The notes under the pieces: model-generated
Told to the model about the DNA's origin: nothing
Seen by the model: only the letters and a program-made list of their open reading frames with translations
The model's database searches: none
From: Acanthornis magna
Lineage: Eukaryota > Chordata > Aves > Passeriformes > Acanthizidae
Direction: 5' to 3'
Length of the DNA stretch: 64,000 nt
Assembly (NCBI GenBank): GCA_036785705.1
Contig: JAWUZG010000029.1
Coordinates: 14,275,501 to 14,339,500 of the forward strand
Shown: positions 1 through 14,154 of the stretch, in pieces
Layout of the letters: every line of letters begins with the position of its first letter
Position numbering within the stretch: position 1 is the stretch's first letter
Program-made: the position numbers and the translations under genes

Positions 1-3000
1 CCCCCCGCTGTGTTTTTTTTCCTTTCTTGCTAAAATTGCCAGCAAGCTGAAATATGGTGATTTCTTTGAAGATATGCTTTCAAATTGGTTTTTGTTTGTT
101 CCGTAACATTGCAACCTTCATTGGTGAAATGTAAATATTCCTGCACTACTTCATACCTGAACAGAAACTTTGGCTTAGGGAGAAGGGAATTTTTGTAGTG
201 CATTATTGAATGCATGAGCTGTATTAGATATAGAGAGAGTGCAAGCCCCTTTCTGTAAAGCAGCTTATGTCAGAATAAGCTACATCTAGAATCCAGTGCA
301 GGTCAACAGTGTTCCCAGGAAAGTTGGTGCACTCTAAAACTCCACTTGCAATTAGTCAAAAGAAGTGCTCTGTCACCATTCATGAGACACTTCAGCTTCC
401 TTAGCCGTATAGATCAGGGATGCGTTTTAATAAGTTCACAGCTGTAATGTTAAAATTGAAGAACAATTTTAGATGACAGTTCTATATTCATGTGATTGAA
501 CAGTGAGAGTTATTTTTAAAAATGGCTGCAATACTGACAGAAGGCACATTTAATAAATGTCTGCTTTGTTATGTTTGAGCAAAAGTACTGTGGAAAACTT
601 TAGTGTTGGCTGTAATCTGGAAGTTCTGTACTTCTACAGTTAGTACTTACAGATGCATCTTAGCTGACCTGAGGAAAGGTATCTGTGAAGCTTTAGGGGG
701 AATAGCGTTTTCCCCAGCAGGGATGCTGAAAATCTCAGGAATAGAACCTGGCGTTTGCCAAGCAAGGAAGTTCACTGAGTTGAGAAAGTGATTTTGCCAA
801 TATTACTTATCCAAGTAAAATTCACTTTACCAGATTTTTTAAAGAGTGGAGGAAATGGGCTGCATGCTGTAAATACAATTCTTAATGATTTGATGGAGGC
901 ATTTGCGTAATACTTAGATTAACAAACAAGACCACTGTTAACAGAAGCTGTAGGTCAGTAACAGCAGGTTTATTTTAATGTTAAATCTGCTTCCAACCTT
1001 CTGTTCATTCCGTCAGCAAGGTCTGTGGAGAGTTGTGTGGGGCTTGTTGAAGTGGTGTCTCATTGAGGACAGCATCTGTAAATGTATCTATCTATAAATG
1101 TATCTACACATTTAACACCTAAGTGTAGGGCTTGTACAACTGTTCTGGAGTGGCTTAGCCAGTCTTTAAATGGATGAGTTACTCCTGCACTGACCACAGT
1201 TTAAGAAATAATTTTAGTTAAAGCAGCTATGTCTGCAAGGAGAACAGTGAGGAGAACTAAAATCTTGTATAAAATATACCCAAACCAGTAAAATCTTGTT
1301 TAAAATGTATGCAGAAGAGAATCTTCTTCTTGGGTGCTTCACGGGGTGGGGGGGGATGATGAAAACACTTGTTACAAGTTAGTCAAATGCTCAGGTTTGT
1401 TTTTTACCTTTGAGTATATGCCCAAGGGTTTTGTTGAGCTAAAGATGAGAAGGAAAACAATGTACAGAATTATGAAGTAGGTATTCTATCTGTTCTCACA
1501 TAGATCAGTTAAAGACTTTGGGATGATGCTATATATGTCTATTTATGGATGAGGTGAAACTAAAAATGAAATTTATTGAGAGACGGTTCTGTTGAGCTCC
1601 AAGCAAGAAACAGGGAAGTTTTCTAAAACATGCTGCTTTCTGTAACTGATAATAGTAGGCAGTTTGATTGTCACAGTCTTTCTAGTTGTACACCTCGGTT
1701 TCCACTAAGACGGGTCAGACTGTGGACTTGGTTCTCAATTAAGAGGTGAAGTAACGCTAGTAAACTTGAGTAGAGGCAACTCTTAAGAAGGAGACTGAAA
1801 AGTATAATTTGCAGATAAAATTGACAAATTAAGCTTCTCTTAAAAATACTAAAAAAGGAAGGAATTCTTAAATATATAGTGAATTATTTAGCCACAGGTT
1901 TGTAAATTTATTGTAATTTAAAAATATTGAGAGACGATATCTATTAATATCCCTCCTGTGTCCAGAAAAAAGTGTAAACAAACAGTACTCACCCTCAGGT
2001 TAGTGTGGATCACACTCTTATTTAAAAAACCTTTTGGCTACCTGGCTGAAGATTGGATATAGGATTTTTCATTTATTATGCCTCTGCCCTGTTTGTGAAA
2101 ACCACTGTTGACTTGGAATGATTTATAATGCATTCTGTGCTTCCTATCTAGTAGTAAAATCGGTAGTACTCTGAAAGTAAGAAGGCCATTTGGACATTTA
2201 GATAGATACTGCGCGTGATCTGAATGCTGTGGATAAAAATAACAGTGTAATGATGTGAGTGGATCAGCACAGTGTTGTCATTTGCTTGAAAATGTGATGT
2301 AGTACTTCCAAAGCTTCTAATTGGGATATATATGATTTCATTAGCAAATGAGGTGAAACTGGTGTTTTACTGTGTGCAAATAAAGACTTCCTTGATACAC
2401 AATTACAGAATAGTCTGGAATTTGCAACTAGTTTTCCTTTTTTGTATATACATGTGGTGCCTGCTTAAATAATGTTGTATGTGTAATTATGCAAGCAAAA
2501 TAGTACAAATTGCAGTCCACATACTAGGCTTTCTCAGATATGAATTGAAAATAAATCTTTACAGGAGGGTATGATTTCTTTATACTTTTAAATTGTGTTT
2601 TGATCTAGAACCAGGCCTTTTTCCTTGTCAGTTTTTTGTTGTATCTGGCTCCTTTCCATTCTGCCTTTTACATGGTTAGTTCAGTTTTTCCTGCCATGCA
2701 TTCTCTTTTCACAGCCTGCATGTTCAGTTTAAATCCCAAAGCCATCAGATGTAATTTAAAGAAACAAAGTATTTGAAAGGAAGAAAACTCAAACCTTACA
2801 ACTCGTATATAGTTTCAATTTTTTTAATGTGTGCTGGTTTCCTTTCCATGCTTCTTAGTGTGCATGGATCTTAGTGTGCAAGCTTTATATTTTTGGTGTG
2901 TAGTCTGATTTCGTTTTTTCTAATGAGATAAAAAATTTTAGAGCTGAAATTCATTTGCTGCTTCTGTCAGAAGTCATATGGATGCGTGTTTTAGATACTT

Positions 3001-3556
3001 GATTTACCCGTGGAACTGTACCATGGCAAATGGATTAAAGTCGTTATTATAATCTCTTTTTTAATGTTACGGTATATAACCAGGACAGTGTAAATTCTGT
3101 CCTTTGTGATAACTTCTTCCTGTTGTATGTCTGCTAGTTCGTGCCATATTTCTAGTGAGTATTTATTGCCAATGTGTTTAGTGCTAAGCTAAATCCAGTA
3201 ATTGTTGGAAGAAGAGGTAGACGTATGTTGTTTTATTCTCAAAGCAGTTTAACCATTACTGGTATTTAGTACATGGTTGCCTTGAAACTGGGAGACATAA
3301 GGTCCCAAGACCTTACTTAGTGTTTGCAGTTCTCTTCCACAGCCTAAGGGAGATGTTTTGTTTTTCACTGGAGGGTGGTGGAGTTTTTTCGGTTGGCATG
3401 TTGGGGTTTTTTTTGTTTTGGCTTTTTGTTTGGTTTTTTTCAAGATAAACTGCTTCTCATTAGTTTTAATTCATTAAATCAAGCATTAAATCAAGCTTCT
3501 GGAAAACTAGTGTCAGTGTTTCTTTCCTTTATAAGCAATATCTAATGTGCAGGTGA

Positions 3557-3580
3557 ATTAATCCCTATATAGGGATTAAT
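3557..3580. repeat. 24-bp perfect palindrome
   Basis: The sequence reads identically on both strands over 24 bases, with the core CCCTATATAGGG flanked by ATTAAT on both sides. It is in the inferred intron 1 of EZH2 and is not part of a repeat I recognise. It could form a cruciform or be a dimeric protein-binding site, but no function is shown. Confidence 0.9.
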
Positions 3581-6500
3581 ACAGAATAGGCATGCCATAC
3601 ATTAGACCCAGTTATTTCGTGAAATTTAAAATGATAATTTTTTAAATAACTCTTATGGTTACTTTTGCCATTTGAAGCTCATTTTGGAGTTATTTAGGCA
3701 AATGGCAAATGCCAGTTCAGCTTCAAGTTTGCCAGGCTGTTCTACAGTAAATTCTGCATATATGGAAGTGTAATGTCTTTCAAAGTTTAGGCTATTTGCC
3801 TATGCAGGGAAAGAGTATGGAATAACTATTGAACCTGAATTGTGCATCAGGATTTTTCCTGTATGGAGTGTGTGTTGCTTTTGCAAGTATGGATTGAACA
3901 GAAGGCCCTGTGACTATTTTAATTTTTAGAGTATAAAAGGTGTGTCCACAAAACAAGTTCAGGTGGAATAATCACCGCTTTTCAAATTCACATCATAAAT
4001 TATTTTGCCTGTGGAGACATGTCGTAAGTGTTCCCAGCAAGTGTTACTTTTTCTGCCAGATTTATCCAGGATATCAAAAAAGCTAAATTTTTAAGAGATG
4101 GAGGTGTTAGGCAACAGAGGTTAATTGCAAGGTGTGTGGGAGTCATCTAACTGCTCTGGGTGTCTGTGAATGAGTGTGAAGAGAGAAATTCCGGAGGTAC
4201 GCATTTGAGCAACTCAAAGGCGAAGCTCAAGTTTTGTGCATAAAACTTTGCTTTCTCCTGACAAATAGCCAGGCTTGGTTTGCTGTGAGGAACGTGGGAT
4301 GGTTTTAATTGTGACTTGTAAAAAAAGTATGATCAAATTCGGGCTTGAAACTTCTTGTTGCTGTGGTGCTGCTTGGAGTTTTAAAATGTTTTATTTGTTT
4401 TTTGAGCCAAATAGTCTTACTCATGCATGCAAATGTTAGAAGTATTTATAGATGCAGATATCCAAGTGAAAAGCAAATAGTTGCATTACCTGCTGCATGG
4501 TGTTTGGCTCATGTTGCCCAAAGTGAAGTGAGATGTCGGTCAGTTTCAGTTACTGCCAATTTGGTTTAGTCTTTAATATAAAATACTTGGTTATGATCTC
4601 CCTGTTCTCTCTTCCTCCTCCCCCCACCCAAGTGGACGAGTATTTGAACTTCTTATTTTTATTTCCAAACCAGTATTTTTCTAAAAGTATCAAATGTTGA
4701 AATGTGCTGGAAGAAAGTGGTAATGTAGGGAATTTAGAATTTTTTTTCTTTGAAATGGGTTACTCTTACTCCTTAAGTGGTATTAAGTAATGATTTCATG
4801 TCTGTTTTTATTTCTCTAAATCCTGAAGTAGACACAGAAGGATTTTTTGGAAGGGAAGAATAGCTTTGAAAGTCGCAGGCTTTCTTATACGGATAGAGCA
4901 CTCCAGTACAGATTTATCTTTTTCTTTTAAAGACTGTCTGAAAACAAATTATGCTGTGTTACCTTTTGTATTCTACTGTTATATTTGTTTAAGGAAATGT
5001 ATTGAAATCTTGTTTTCATATAAACAGACATAACGTTTTTATTTTTCTCTACTGAAGAGACTGAAACTGAAGAGAAGCATCCATTCCACTGTTTCTTGAT
5101 GAGTAAATGTTCTAAATGAAGAACTCCTACAAAATGAGATCATGTCAAAATAAATCCAAAGGCAGTATGCTATTAGGAAAATAGAAGCCAACAAACTGAT
5201 GCCCTCCTTCTTTGTCTCATAGAAAATCTGAATTAAGCTTGATTTCAAGAACAGTTGAGGGATCTTGCTCAGGTACTTCATGTTTAATCAACCTATAATT
5301 AGTTCCAAAAACTTTTAAAATTATTGGAGGGTTTTGTCATGACCAGGTGAATTCTTGTGGGTTTTTAAAATGATTATTTTTTAAATTTCTGAAGCAGATT
5401 GATTAAAATTATTTTAGATATTAAGGAACACAAATTAGACTGTATTTTCTGAAGTACTTCTGGAAGGTCAAGAGTTACGTATAAACTCAGAACTGCAAAG
5501 TTTTTAACATGTTGACAGATAGAGTAAAGGGTGTTGAATACGGGCAGTTGCTTTACTTTGTTAGTTTTCTAATGCAGAAAAATAAAAGATTCTCATCTAA
5601 AAAGAGCAAGAAGATAAATTAAGATTTCTCATGTTCTTCCAGAAAGCAAAAGGGAGTGGAAGCAGCATTTCTTTCTATTTAATATCCAAGAGCTGCTTGA
5701 CTCCTCATTCTTTCCTTTCTTCCTTGGGCTTGGGAGTTCCTAATATCTTCCTGGTCAGTATATACTAACAACAGTAGAAAATCCTGAGAAGTTTTTTAAT
5801 ACAACATAGGGTTAAACTATGTATGTGAATGAACTGTTAAGGGAGAAATCAAGAAATAAAATCCTATAGGAGGCAAACTAATTTTTATATTAAAAAAATC
5901 AGATGGGGAGCATGATTGAAAAAAAAAAAGTCAGTTCTGTGAGCCCTCGAGCTGACATGTTTCCCTCCTGTCTTGTGTGTCAGTAAACTGAACTGCTCTG
6001 ACTTACTGAGGAGAGCATTTCAAAAAGTAAGTGGTATGAACTGAGCACATCCTGAAACTGATCTGCAGACGTAGGCATTTAGTACTGTCACAAGGAGCTG
6101 AAAATTGAATGCCTAAGGCCATGGGTCAGTGTCTTTAGGTGGGGCCAGGGTGGCTGGATGCTCATTTTCTTCAGTCAAAAGCAGCAAGATATTTTCAGCC
6201 AGAGAATTTCCTTGCTTCTGTCAATGGCTGCAAAAATACTCCTGCTGTCAAGAGAGAAATGATAGCACAGGTGTAAGTGAAAGTGCTCCTTTTTGTAGCA
6301 ATGCCAGCATAAAGTAGGGGCGATGCTTGAAAGTCAAAGCTGGCTGGCCCTCCATGCAGTTTTTGTTTTGTATGTTTGGGCAGTAATGAGGAACTGTGTT
6401 TGAAGAGATTAATGTAATTGTTAAAAACAGACTGAAAACAGTAACTGACAAAGGAAAGTAGTGTTGTGATCAAGGCAAGCCAAAGTCAGGAGTTAAATAT

Positions 6501-8434
6501 GTGGAGGGGAAACAGGTGCTCCTATCAAATCTGGACTGAAGGTTAGAATTCCTAATATCTAAAGAACATTCCCTAGCAACATCTGGTTGTACAATGCAGG
6601 ATTGTAGCTGCTGTAAAATATTACATGTAATGATGTTACATATCAGAGCAGAGAGCAGTGACAGTGAGTCTTTGGAATGGTGGTTGGCTGCAACAACATT
6701 GCTTGGGTAGGGGCTGCTCTCTGTTGGCACAACAGTGTCTGCAGCCCTAAGTGGTGTTTCTCCTTAGTACTTTTCTATTTAATGACCACCAATCTTTGAG
6801 GTTTTTGTTTTTTATAAAGTATATGTTCATGCTGAAGCTTTTCATAATACCAGAGCACTTGTAGTCTTTCATGAAATTGTTGCAGTACGTATATGTAACT
6901 TAGTGTACTGTAAGCTGTGTCACATTTTGTTTATGTCTGCCATTCACATCAGAAGTTCCTGTAGAGGATTTAGGCAGAAGGGTGCATCAGCCTTCTTATC
7001 ACAGCAAAGCTAAAAGTCAGCCATTTGGAGGAAATTCTGACACATTGCTTAGCTCAGATTCAAGGTATTGCTTATGTTATAATAGTTTTATTACCCCTCC
7101 AGTGGTAACTAGTTTTAGTTTGGGGAATAATACTGCAAGTATAAATAAAGTCATTACAATTAATAAGTTAATTTCATCATAGTAGTACTACTACAAATAA
7201 GTAGTTTAAGTATGTCATGAAGCTGTACTCTTAGTCCACTGATAGCCACTCATACATAGCTGTAAGAGAAAAGGCTGTGTGTAGTCATTTTGTATATGAT
7301 AGATCAAGGTAGCATGTCATGATCAGGTGTGAATTTGCCACAAAATGGGGATTCTTTTTCTTTAAGCCTGTTTCGAAGTAAGCTGAAATTCTTACTCAAA
7401 AGATACAGAAGACACCTCATTAGTCTTGAATATCTTGAAGTATGAATTGGGAGCTATTAACTTAAAGAGCTGCTGGGGTATTAACAAGGCCCAAAAAACC
7501 ATTGTGTCTGGGAAGAAATAATTGAGGGAGCGCATCTTTGAAGTTTTGGGGAAGCAAATCATAGGCTAGTTGCCGTCTGTGAACATGTGTACTGCTTGCT
7601 TAGTGATTTTTTTCTAGAACATGTTTAAGTTTAGAAATTAAAAAAAAAAAAAAAGCGGAAAAAACCCCAAACAAACCCAAAAGATAACCAACCATTTAAT
7701 GTTCCAGGGTAGAGATCAGGCTTCTGATCTTAAGTATGCCAAGTGCAAGCTAAGGCTGTAGTCACTTAAATGGCAGAAAGTAAAAGGTCTGAAAAGAGTG
7801 ACACTTCAAAGGCACAAAGGTTGGGCTATAAGAGAAGCAGAGCCCCATTAGGATAAGAAGACAACTAATTTGACAAAAACAGCCCTTATATGTGATCTTT
7901 TATTTATCTTAAACATAATGTTAAGTTTAAGCCCTCTAGTTAGACTACTTTCTTAATTAGTGAAGAGCTTTCCAATCTGTCTCTTTTAATTACAGTTTCT
8001 AAGAGATAGAGCTGGAAGTTCCAACTGTACTGTTAACCAGACAAGGCATCTTTCAAATGAACCAACACATGGAATAGTAGTGGGAAGGAGTGTGTGAACT
8101 AGCTAGTTGATGGAGTTGTTAGAGGAGACTACTGTTTCTACTGGTTGTAACAATCAGTGATTGCACACCAAACTGAAGTGTTTAGTCTGATTAGGCTCTT
8201 AAGCATTTTAATTCACAAATTATAGTACTTTAATAGTAGTGTTTTTTACATTGTGTCTGTTGCAGATTAAAATACTAAGAGTGTTGGGATGCAGTGCTGA
8301 TTGTTTTCATCTTATGTATATTACCTGAAATTTAAAAGACAGACTCCATAATCATGAGCTTTAAAAATAGTGTGGTTCCTGGTTTTGAGATGGTGGGCCC
8401 CGCTGAGAGATGTATTGACTTCTAGAATAGTTTT

Positions 8435-8630
8435 CATCTAGAAGTCTCCCACTCTCCCATCCAGTCTCCCACTTGGGCTAGGCCAACACTGAAATCAGGT
8501 TTTCCAGACCAGCTTTAAAATGTTTTCAAGAATGGAGATTCTAACACCTCTGCTTAATATATTCTTATACTGGACCACACTCACCAGGAAGAATTTTCTT
8601 CCTGTATTGAAATGAAATCCCATGCTGAGT
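8435..8630 (-). mobile_element. degenerate CR1 LINE fragment
   Basis: The stretch resembles the antisense of the CR1 3' region: a 'gaatggagattctaacacc' block followed by a 'ctggaccacactcacc' block and 'gaagaattttcttcctg', in the order seen in avian CR1. It is heavily diverged, so the limits are approximate and it is an old insertion. An unrelated match is possible. Confidence 0.45.
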
Positions 8631-11600
8631 CTTGTCTGTTGCCTCTTGTTTTTTTCCTTTTAGCATACGTTAGCATGTCTCAGTAGAAGAGCTAGAACAG
8701 TGCTCAAATTCTGTGATTGTCTGGGTTTGACTCCAATTTGTGTGGGGAAACAGGCTGTTCAGGGAATTAATTCCATTATGCAGTGGTTGAAATTTTTGGA
8801 GTGACTTCTTCAATTTTGATAAGGCCCAGAAACAGACAAAAAAGTATGACACATTCTTAAGAGTGTGTTCAGGAGCTTGGGGAGCTTACATGTGGTATTA
8901 TAAAATAATATTTTTAGCAATAAATAGAACATGCCTTGAAGCCTTAGACTTGGGCTAATACTTGTTAAGTGGCTGTAGTTGGATGTGAGATGTATGATGC
9001 AGAATGAAATTGAAGTAACCTACACTAGCTTTTCATTTGTCTTGCACTGGCCATTAATGTAGACAAGTTTGCTGCTATTGTTTGCCACTGACTACATCTT
9101 TTCAGAGCAATTTTTAGTTGATCAAGAGATAGCAGGAAACAGCTTCTTGAAAGCTACTCCCGCAGAAGTAGTTAACACATTAACTGCATTGATTGTGCAA
9201 AGTGTGCTGTAAAGAACAAAAAAACTACACAGTGTGAATAATATGTTTTACATTGTGTGGAAGATAAGTGGATGATATGCTGTAATGGTTTGCTAACATT
9301 GAAGAGGAGAGGTTTTTCTGCTTTCTCTTGACTCTGGTTTCATGGTACCGCTTCTTCCTTGCCAGGTCGGGTATTTATGATGCCAGCATGAATAGCTTTG
9401 GTCCAGTTAGAAGACTCTGCTTGAGTGCAGAGAAGATTGATTGTGCTGATCAGTTACTTCAAATCATAACTTACTGTATTTTTGCTATGTAAATTCTGTC
9501 TGAGATGCTAAAGTAGTGTAGACAATGAAGAGAGGAAATGAATGGCATTTTAAGATCCTACTTCCTTTCCCAGTTCTAGTTGAGAAGTATGCTAGGATGT
9601 ATTTGTCATCAGCTTCCAAAAGCAAACACGTAAGTGAATGTGCAGTTTAGTTTTGGTTGAAATGTTCTTCAAAGTGAAATTCTGTTACATAACTGCAAAT
9701 ATGCTAGTAACCATTGATTACCTCAGGGAGGAGAAAGTACACTGGCGTTGGGTTTAACAGCAGTTCCATCCAGTGGAGGCAAAGTCTTCAGGTCGCTGGT
9801 ACATAAACAACTCCACAATATTGTAGTGACAGGGTATTTTAAAAGGGATTCTACTGATTGAAATGTATTTTAGTGTTGCAAATAGTAATTAAAAATAAAT
9901 AGCTGTCACAATAATAGGAGCTTACTTGTGGTGAGACTGCTCACAGTAAAAGCATGCCTATTTATAGCAGCAGACCTTCTGCTTTTGGAGCTGCTATATT
10001 ACCTGGAAAGGCTATAGCCATCATCAGTCTGTGTTGGTGTTAGGGCCGACACTAAAATACCTTGGATGTGGTTGTTACCCACATTGCAGAACAGGTTTTT
10101 AATTCTACTTACAAGCCAGGGATTTTCTACTAACTTGAGGAGGAAAAATTAGAAGTATTCTGAATTTTCACACACAGTCATTGCTCCTCATTTTGGGGTT
10201 GGCATTGGTACTCTGAGGCTGGTGATAGTTCTCCTCCTTACATCAAATTAGTTGAAGTTAATAGTTTTGTCTTTGATAATAGCTTGGGTAAGTTTCCATC
10301 TCTTGAATGATCAAGATTCTTGCAGAACATATAATCTTGTCAGAGTTGATCATGAATGTCTTGTTAACCTACATCATCCACAAGCACTGATGCCTGTTGG
10401 AGTGAGGAAGGACAGATAAATTGTTTGGAGTTACCTGCTTAGATCAGTTAATGAACTGATCCTTTTCTTTTAGATACTACCAATGAGAACCCAGTATTGG
10501 TTAAGCCTTTGCAGGCAAACACAAGCTGCTGGCTTTTATCTGCCCAGAGAGTGGCACAGCAGGTATGGATGGCTTAGTAAATGTTTCCCGTTTCTGGTTT
10601 TTAAGAATAATTTTCTATACTGGTAAAACTGAGTGTCAGAGGGATGGCATGGTTTGACAAACACTTCTGTTGAAGCCTGAACTGTTGCCCTCTCCAGTTT
10701 TAATTCTTTGCTTCATGTTTCTGCCCCAATGTCGCCCCTCTGTCCCTTGTGTGGATTCAAGAATTTATGGCTTGAACAAATCTGTGGCTGCTGAACAAAC
10801 TGGCGTATGGAGCTGATTTTGTTGAAAAAATGTATTTAAAAACCAAGTATGTTCATTTTCTGGGCTGTTCAGACAGATTTTTTTTTTCCTCCTGACCTAG
10901 TTTGATTACAGAATCATAAGCACTTAAGCACTCACAGTAGAGAAGGCTGTGTAGAAGTAGAAATGAGTGACCATTGATATAGTGGACAGATGATGTCTTT
11001 TCCAGGTCAAACTGACACCAAATGTCATTTGGGGAAGGCAATTGAACTGATGGTAGCGTTTGATGTAAGTTCTTTCTTGAAATTTAGTCTGCCTTTAATG
11101 ATACAGCATTTCAGCATATGGAATAACAACATGATATAAATTTTAAAGCATATATTAGTATTTTTAGGTATTTCTTGTTTAAAAATAGGTTTAACTATAC
11201 TACAAACTTAAAATACCACATTTCTGTGATATAAAATAGTAAAAACACACTACAATTTACTCCCATCTATTTCTCTGATTATTTATGTAAAAGATTAAAT
11301 ATGCTGTAGTTGCTTTTGTAGTGAAATATTATTAATAAATTATATTAATATTTTCTATGTTGTATTTCAGAGGTAGAGATTTTCGTTAATTGGTCTAGTT
11401 TGGTATTTCAGAATACCCAAGCTGACAGTGGCCTTGGGAATATATTTCTTCCCATGGAAATGAGAATGTGGTATTTTACATAGATAAGTTTGAAAGACAA
11501 CCACGTTTTTTGCTTTGCTTTAGAAAATCCGGAAAGCAGAGTGGCAACTATAAAACTTCTAGTCGTATCTTTTTGTGGTTTGCTGTAATAGTCCAGGTAA

Positions 11601-14130
11601 AAAGCCCTTTGAGGTTCTGTGTCATTTCCCCCCCCATCCTACAGCTTGCATAACCTAATGTGGAAAGATTTAGCAGCTCTGAAATCACAGCAGTGAACAA
11701 TTTTTCTTACTTAATCCAAAAGAAGAATATTGGTTTTTGACCATGTTTTCTTTCTCTGAATCTCTCTGTGCTGTTAACAAAAATTTGTTATAAATATAGA
11801 AGACAGATCTTGTAGATTAGAGCATTAATTTATAATTAATTTTCAAGTTAGTTTTTTTAAAGTCTGGCAATATATATGTGTTTTATTGTTTTGGTTTTTT
11901 GGGTTTTTTTGTGTTTTTTTCAGGTGCTTTATAGTTGTAGTAGGAGTCTAATGGAAACTGCTTACTCCAGAAAGGTTTAGGATAAGTTCATAGACAGTAT
12001 TATCTTGTTTTGCATTTAGGGTGCATGAAGTAGAATACTAAAAGGAAATTTCTAAGAGTTTGTAAGCAGTGAAGTTTAGTTTAACATATCTGAAAAGTAG
12101 TTAGCTGCAGTTGAACAATCATTTTGTTGTATTGTGCTGTATAAAATCCTGTAACAAAAAGATTATGTGAGTTCTTTATGAAGTAGTTTGGTAAAATTAA
12201 CAACTTTAGGTCTAAGCTTAATGCATTGGGTTTTGATACTTGAAATGCATTCTTTTTGGGGGTGTTTGGTTTTTTTCTGTTTTCTAGCAGTATTGAAATG
12301 TTTTGCAGGCTTGTGGAAAAGTCTTGTTAATCCCTTCTGTTGCTAAAATTCTGCTTTTTTGGGTTGAACGTGAAAGTTGTCCTAAATTCTGCTGCCCAAG
12401 TAAAATTTTTTTTAGTTTGTGAAAAAACATGGAAGGGTGTGGTGGGGTGTGGTTGGTTTTCTTTGGTTTGTTTTTTTTCTCTTTAGGTTTTGTAGATGCT
12501 TGAAGGAGCTCTATGTTGACTTCAGATAGGGTTTATTATATAATTTGTCCATTAGTAAGGTTGCATAAGCTGAGGCTGAAAGACTTGTATGCTGTCTGGA
12601 TCTGATAACAGCTTACAACTAAAGAGCATGCCTGCCACTCCAGAGCAAACTGATGTATGAAACCAGTGCCTGTTTGTGGTTTCATTGCCTGTACTAGTTT
12701 TTCTCTAGTGTTGGTCTGATTTTCTATAAAATTCTTCCTGCCTTATAGTTGTGCAGAGGAAGCCGCAGCTGTGGATGGGATCATGAAACTCAGCTGTGTT
12801 TCAGAAAACAATTGCGAAAGTGAGCTTTTATTTATCTTTGGTCAGTTGAATCCAGTTAATGAGCCATGCTGGGGTTAAAATAAAGAGTGGGGAAGGGTGG
12901 GGTGATGGTACAGTGCCATGGCTGCTGAGGAAGTTACTTGGGTGAGTACCTTCATGATGTAGTGTTGACTCTAAATTAGTAAGTGTATGCTATTTGAAAT
13001 GACAGCTCCTGAAGCCAGCTCAGGTGCAGGCTTTGAGCTTTCCAGTCAGGGGCAGTACGTCACTGCAGACAGGGTTGTGGGCATGCTGAAGGTGAGGGGG
13101 AAGAGAGATCAAGCAGCACTGTGCTATTGTCCATTGAGCAGAGTCCTGCAGTTAAATACATTCCTTTAGAGCTCCAGCTTCTGAGAAGCACTTGTGAAGG
13201 CGTTTGGCTTTCTGGGAAGTAGAAGCAGTACTTCTCCCCTACCTGCCCCATGCTCCATCTGAATTATTTTATTCCTTCATGGCTCTCCCATTACTCTAGG
13301 CATCAGAAAACCGTGATTGGTTATTTCATTACTCTGTTTGCATCGGATTTCAAATGCAGTTTCTGCACTGGGTTTTATATTCTCCGCCAACCTCACTGTC
13401 CCCCCTCCCCCTGCACTGAAACTAGTGGTTAAGAGTGCTCTGAAGTGCAGTATTGTGGTAGCATATATTTAAAATATGTGAATAACCTTATGAGTGTAGT
13501 TTAAGTCACAAAGAAAGAACTTAGAAATTATGCTATGCTGTACAAAATACGTTTCAATTCATAAATATCTCCAAACAGTAATCCCGAGTAGTGGGACGAT
13601 AATGTAATATTTCTGCAGTTTAAAATATTGTGTAATATGAAGCACAATTACAAACTAATAGTGTTCTTTCAAAAGGGCTGGCACCCTCATTTGTTCTCCC
13701 ATGCTTTTCAGTTGAAAATTTTCATTAATTTATCTTTTTTTTCTGAAATTTGGCACAGTAGCCAGAGGAGCTTAAATATAGTTTTTGACAGCCGTATGAC
13801 TATTTGAATAGGCTGCCTAATTTAGAGAATTATCTGTGTGCTTGTCTGTCACTGATGGATATTGCCAAAATCAAAGAAAAATAGGACGTTGTCTTTAAAT
13901 AAGGCTATTTCTATGTTCTGTAGGCAAAACAGGAGCAATTTGAGCTGAAATTGTTCTACTCTTCTTTGTCTCGTTGTGAATTCTAGATGTATTGTACACA
14001 ACTTGTCTGCTGAAAGTAAACGTTGCCTGATTTAAGCTTACAGGCATGAATTTTCTTAAAAACTTACTGTAAAGGATGTGGGTCTTGTACAGAATTATGA
14101 AATGCTCAGCAGGGTTTCTTTAAAAAAACA

Positions 14131-14154
14131 AATGTATATGAAAGCATATACATT
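14131..14154. repeat. short perfect inverted repeat
   Basis: Ten-base arms AATGTATATG and CATATACATT are exact reverse complements separated by the four bases AAAG. This is a small AT-rich hairpin in intron 1 with no evident function. Confidence 0.8.

Noticed and set aside
1343..1356. G-run as a possible G-quadruplex
   Set aside because: There are not four separated runs of three or more G; the same applies to 12888-12905, 29583-29600 and 42889-42900.
4345..4569. Hydrophobic open frame resembling a signal peptide
   Set aside because: It opens with TTG rather than ATG, lies in intron 1, has no family similarity and no splice or promoter context.
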